Assembly (NCBI GenBank): GCA_934725655.1
Contig: CAKVCJ010000063.1
Location: 1-8,811 of the forward strand
Origin: an uncultured Brachyspira sp.
GTDB lineage: Bacteria; Spirochaetota; Brachyspiria; Brachyspirales; Brachyspiraceae
Length of the DNA: 8,811 nucleotides
Direction: 5' to 3'
Shown in pieces: positions 5,940 to 8,811 of this stretch. The notes beneath the pieces were generated by a model. The model searched no databases and was not told the DNA's origin. It saw nothing but the letters and a program-made list of their open reading frames with translations. How positions within the stretch are numbered: position 1 is the stretch's first letter; every line of letters begins with the position of its first letter. A program made the position numbers and the translations under genes.

Positions 5940-8811
5940 TTAATAAAACATATCAGGGTTTTGGAAATCTTCTTTCAAAATTTTTAAAACTTCTTCTTCT
6001 TTAGAAAACTCATTATTTTCCTTATTTTCTTCCAATTCTTTTTCAAGTTCCTTTATTTCATAATTTATTCTATCTTCTGTTTCAGTATGATGTTTATTTG
6101 CTTCAATATTATCTTCTATTTCAGATATATCATCTATTTCTAAATTGTTTAATACTATGTCATCAGTTTTTTCTTCTATATCATCAACATTAGTAATAAA
6201 TCCAGACATAAGAGATTTAAATTTATTGAAACTTTCACTCAATTTACTAGTAACCATAAAGAATTCATGATTACTTTTAGCTGTTTTTACAGACAGTTCA
6301 TTTAAGAAAGCCATAGTACTAACAACTTCACTAGCTCCAATACTATTAGCCTCAATAATTTCAGCCACCTCTTTATTAATTTGGTCAAGAAGAGTAATTT
6401 GGCTGTCTACCACATCACCGCTGTTAATCTGTTCGCGTACATTTTCTTTAACACCCATAGTGATATTATTTAAGTGCTTAATAGTTTCAAGTATATCTCT
6501 TCCGCCTATTTCAAGTTCGCTGTTTGCAGTATTAATTTCAGCAACAACCCTCGAAGTATTTTCAGACATATCAAGTATATTTTCAAGCGATTTTCCGCTG
6601 TTGTTCGCAAGTTCAACTGTTTCATCTATTCTTTTAGTAATAGTTTTGATGATGTTAGTAATAGTTTTTGTATTATCTGCTGTATGTTCTGCCAAGAGTC
6701 TAATTTCATCAGCAACCACAGAGAAGCCTCTTCCTTGTTCACCAGCATGTGCTGCTTCTATAGCGGCATTCATAGCTAAAAGGTTTGTCTGCTCGGCAAT
6801 ACCTTGTATAACATTAACTATCTCTTTAATTTGGTCAGAGCTTTCCTCAATACCTCTAACAGCTTCTATCACTTCATCTACCATGTCGCCGCCGTCATGG
6901 GCATCTATAAGCAATTTTTTTGAGAATGAGTGCGCCTTCGTAATGCTTTTTGCTACACTTGTAATATTGGATATCATTTCCTCTATAGAAGAAGAAGTTT
7001 GTTCTACGGCAGACGCCTGCTTTTCCATATTATCGCTTATTTTATATATTGTTTGTAATAATTCCTCTACAGCGATAGATGCTGATGAGAATGCATGTTT
7101 TTGCTGTTCTGATGAATTACTAACATTTTTTATAGAATTAATAATATTATTTACGCTTGCTATATTTTCTGTAATACTTGCACTTTGATCATTTACCATT
7201 TGGGCATTTGATTCTATTGCCTTGTCTATTAATTTTATCTCGTTAAATACATTATTACTTTCTGTTTTTAATTCCCCTATAATGTTATCTAAGCCGTTAA
7301 GAAATAAATTGAAATTATATACCAATACCCCAATTTCATCATTATTTTTGAAATATATTCTCTTTCTTAAATCGCCTTTACCGCCGATAAGCCCCTTAGC
7401 AGATTCTGTGGCAGAATCTATAGGCTTAAATAATTGCCTTATAATATATAAATAAGTGCCTGAAACTACTAAAAATATTACTATAACTATAGTTAATATT
7501 ATTGATATTTCTCTCTCTATAGAAGAACTCTTTATTACATTTGTAAGGTCTCTATAGTATACAGCAGCAATATTTAAATCTTTCATATAATACATAATAA
7601 CCATAGTTCTCTTGCCGTTTATATTGAGTATTGGAGGAATATAAAAATATTGATTATCTAATTTAGATTCAAAGTCTGTAATATATTTTAATATATCTGG
7701 AGATTTTTCACTTAATATCCAGTTAGCATTTTCTAATAAATTTTCTGAATCTGAACTTAAAATTATATCTTTTGTATTTAAATTATAATATATATATGAT
7801 AAATTTAATGCAGGAATATTTGTTATCATATTGCTGTAATAATCATTTATATCTATATCTGCTATGATATACCCTGCTTGAATATTATTTACAGTTATTG
7901 GAGAATGGGCAGATATGTTTATGTTATTTTTGTTATCAGCTATGACTGATATGTAAAAATCTCTTCTTGTGGCATTGTTTTCTAATATAGGATTTGAAGT
8001 TAAACTATCTGCTGTTCTTATTGTATAAAAATTGCTGTTTGATGTTTGATTTTCAGATATAGTAATTGAATATGCTAAATTGGCATCTAAGAATTCTCTG
8101 TCTAAGTTTATATAAATTGATTTATATTTATTTTTTAATGCTCTATTTATATAAGGCAATCTATTTTCTATCTCTGTTTTTAAAATATCTCTATTTTGTG
8201 TATATTCATTGGAATAGATATTATTTATAGCTCTATTATAGATATTTAAGTCTGATTTTATATATTTATTTAATGAGTATATGTTGTCATCTATTTTTAT
8301 TATTTCATTTAATGCTGTATTAACATAATTGTTTATATATAAATTTTCATTTACATTGATTGAATAGATTAAAAATACTAGTACAACAGAAAAGAAAAAG
8401 AAATAAATAGTATAGAGGATTTTAGTAGTAATTGTAATATAGAATGTATTAATATTAGTTTCTAAGTCCAATTTAAGTGTAGCTAATTTGAATGAAAGAA
8501 GAGTTAAAGAAACAGCACCTCCATTTACTAATAGACATGCAATCATAGCTATAATAGATGTATATATAAAAACATCTTTATTGAAGATATTATATAGTAT
8601 TATTTCTAAGAATGAACTAATTATTGAAGTTGCTGTAAATAATCTTATAGTTTTTCTGGCTATTTGTATATTTAGTCCATTTTTCCATATATCGAAGTAT
8701 TTTAATATTGATACTACAGAAAATATAGCTGCTATTATTTTAATGCCGAAGAAAGGAATCTTATGACTGTATACAAAAAAGTATAGTATGAGGTACCATA
8801 TAGGCAGATTT
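5940..8811 (-). CDS. Methyl-accepting chemotaxis protein with multi-helix N terminus (5'-partial)
   Basis: Membrane chemoreceptor that would signal through CheW/CheA. The frame is open to base 8810 (956 residues visible, numbered from there). The first ATG, at 8546, has no Shine-Dalgarno sequence and lies within a hydrophobic stretch, so the true start is beyond the window. Order: hydrophobic segments at about 2-14, 18-37, 56-76, 79-106 and 127-152; a Cache-like extracytoplasmic region 153-433 ([10 protein letters not shown] and YIIADIDI resemble dCache); a membrane segment 434-456; HAMP 457-511 ([16 protein letters not shown]); signalling domain about 518-870. The hairpin tip has [15 protein letters not shown] from 673 and [15 protein letters not shown] from 690. 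[10 protein letters not shown] (599-608) fits the methylation consensus at E603/Q604. An acidic tail of about 80 residues follows. The ligand cannot be read. The five N-terminal helices are unusual, as receptors normally have one before the sensor. Confidence 0.93.
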   Translation of the reverse strand, partial: NLPIWYLILYFFVYSHKIPFFGIKIIAAIFSVVSILKYFDIWKNGLNIQIARKTIRLFTATSIISSFLEIILYNIFNKDVFIYTSIIAMIACLLVNGGAVSLTLLSFKLATLKLDLETNINTFYITITTKILYTIYFFFFSVVLVFLIYSINVNENLYINNYVNTALNEIIKIDDNIYSLNKYIKSDLNIYNRAINNIYSNEYTQNRDILKTEIENRLPYINRALKNKYKSIYINLDREFLDANLAYSITISENQTSNSNFYTIRTADSLTSNPILENNATRRDFYISVIADNKNNINISAHSPITVNNIQAGYIIADIDINDYYSNMITNIPALNLSYIYYNLNTKDIILSSDSENLLENANWILSEKSPDILKYITDFESKLDNQYFYIPPILNINGKRTMVIMYYMKDLNIAAVYYRDLTNVIKSSSIEREISIILTIVIVIFLVVSGTYLYIIRQLFKPIDSATESAKGLIGGKGDLRKRIYFKNNDEIGVLVYNFNLFLNGLDNIIGELKTESNNVFNEIKLIDKAIESNAQMVNDQSASITENIASVNNIINSIKNVSNSSEQQKHAFSSASIAVEELLQTIYKISDNMEKQASAVEQTSSSIEEMISNITSVAKSITKAHSFSKKLLIDAHDGGDMVDEVIEAVRGIEESSDQIKEIVNVIQGIAEQTNLLAMNAAIEAAHAGEQGRGFSVVADEIRLLAEHTADNTKTITNIIKTITKRIDETVELANNSGKSLENILDMSENTSRVVAEINTANSELEIGGRDILETIKHLNNITMGVKENVREQINSGDVVDSQITLLDQINKEVAEIIEANSIGASEVVSTMAFLNELSVKTAKSNHEFFMVTSKLSESFNKFKSLMSGFITNVDDIEEKTDDIVLNNLEIDDISEIEDNIEANKHHTETEDRINYEIKELEKELEENKENNEFSKEEEVLKILKEDFQNPDMFY

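Noticed and set aside
6460..7188. Long plus-strand open frame (242 codons) opposite the receptor gene
   Set aside because: It is antisense to the most conserved part of the receptor signalling domain; its Ser/Cys/Ile-rich product matches no family I know and it has no ribosome binding site. It is a shadow frame.
8488..8766. Plus-strand open frame of 92 codons near the right edge
   Set aside because: It is opposite the receptor's N-terminal membrane segments, which continue in the minus-strand frame to the window edge. No ribosome binding site or recognisable product.
1..8811. Mobile elements, CRISPR arrays, tRNA or rRNA genes, toxin-antitoxin or defence genes
   Set aside because: No spaced direct repeats, transposase motifs, tRNA-like cloverleafs or defence-protein motifs were found on reading both strands. 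All sizeable space is filled by the seven genes.

Overview
The window is a very AT-rich bacterial chromosome segment: A/T-ending codons dominate, AGA is the usual arginine codon, and the gaps between genes are almost pure A/T. The low GC, the class of proteins, and a large Asn/Ile-rich chemotaxis receptor suggest an anaerobic, motile, fermentative bacterium. A spirochaete of the genus Brachyspira is my best guess (about 60%), with a low-GC Clostridia-like organism as the alternative. This is recognition from style; there is no rRNA or other marker gene to settle it.

Left half, plus strand (1-3138): four tightly spaced genes that look like one transcription unit. These are the alpha subunit of a two-subunit class I (4Fe-4S) fumarate hydratase, cut by the left edge by only a few residues; its beta subunit; an AtuA/DUF1446-family protein; and a small DUF4387-family protein whose start codon overlaps the AtuA stop (ATGA). 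A hairpin with T-runs on both strands (3170-3203) closes the unit. The fumarase-type pair may serve the usual fumarate/malate step. The AtuA/DUF4387 partners raise the possibility of a related substrate such as mesaconate/citramalate in the methylaspartate route of glutamate fermentation. That is inference.

Right half, minus strand (3222-8811): reading in transcription order from the right edge, a methyl-accepting chemotaxis protein whose N terminus runs off the window, then alanine racemase (alr), then an AGCS-family sodium:alanine/glycine symporter. alr has a clear TTGACA-16-TATACT promoter of its own. That promoter puts the transcription start at about the position of an upstream TTG, so the true start is an internal ATG. 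The symporter follows alr after 83 bp with no obvious terminator, so the two probably form an alanine uptake and racemisation unit supplying D-alanine for peptidoglycan.

The chemotaxis receptor stands out. Its frame stays open for 88 codons beyond the first in-window ATG and encodes several extra membrane helices ahead of a conventional Cache-TM-HAMP-signalling architecture. It ends in an acidic, coiled-coil-like tail of about 80 residues. No mobile elements, CRISPR arrays, tRNA/rRNA genes or phage genes are visible, and no gene-free stretch exceeds 135 bases. I see no clear-cut new system; the least characterised part is the AtuA/DUF4387 pair in the fumarase operon.
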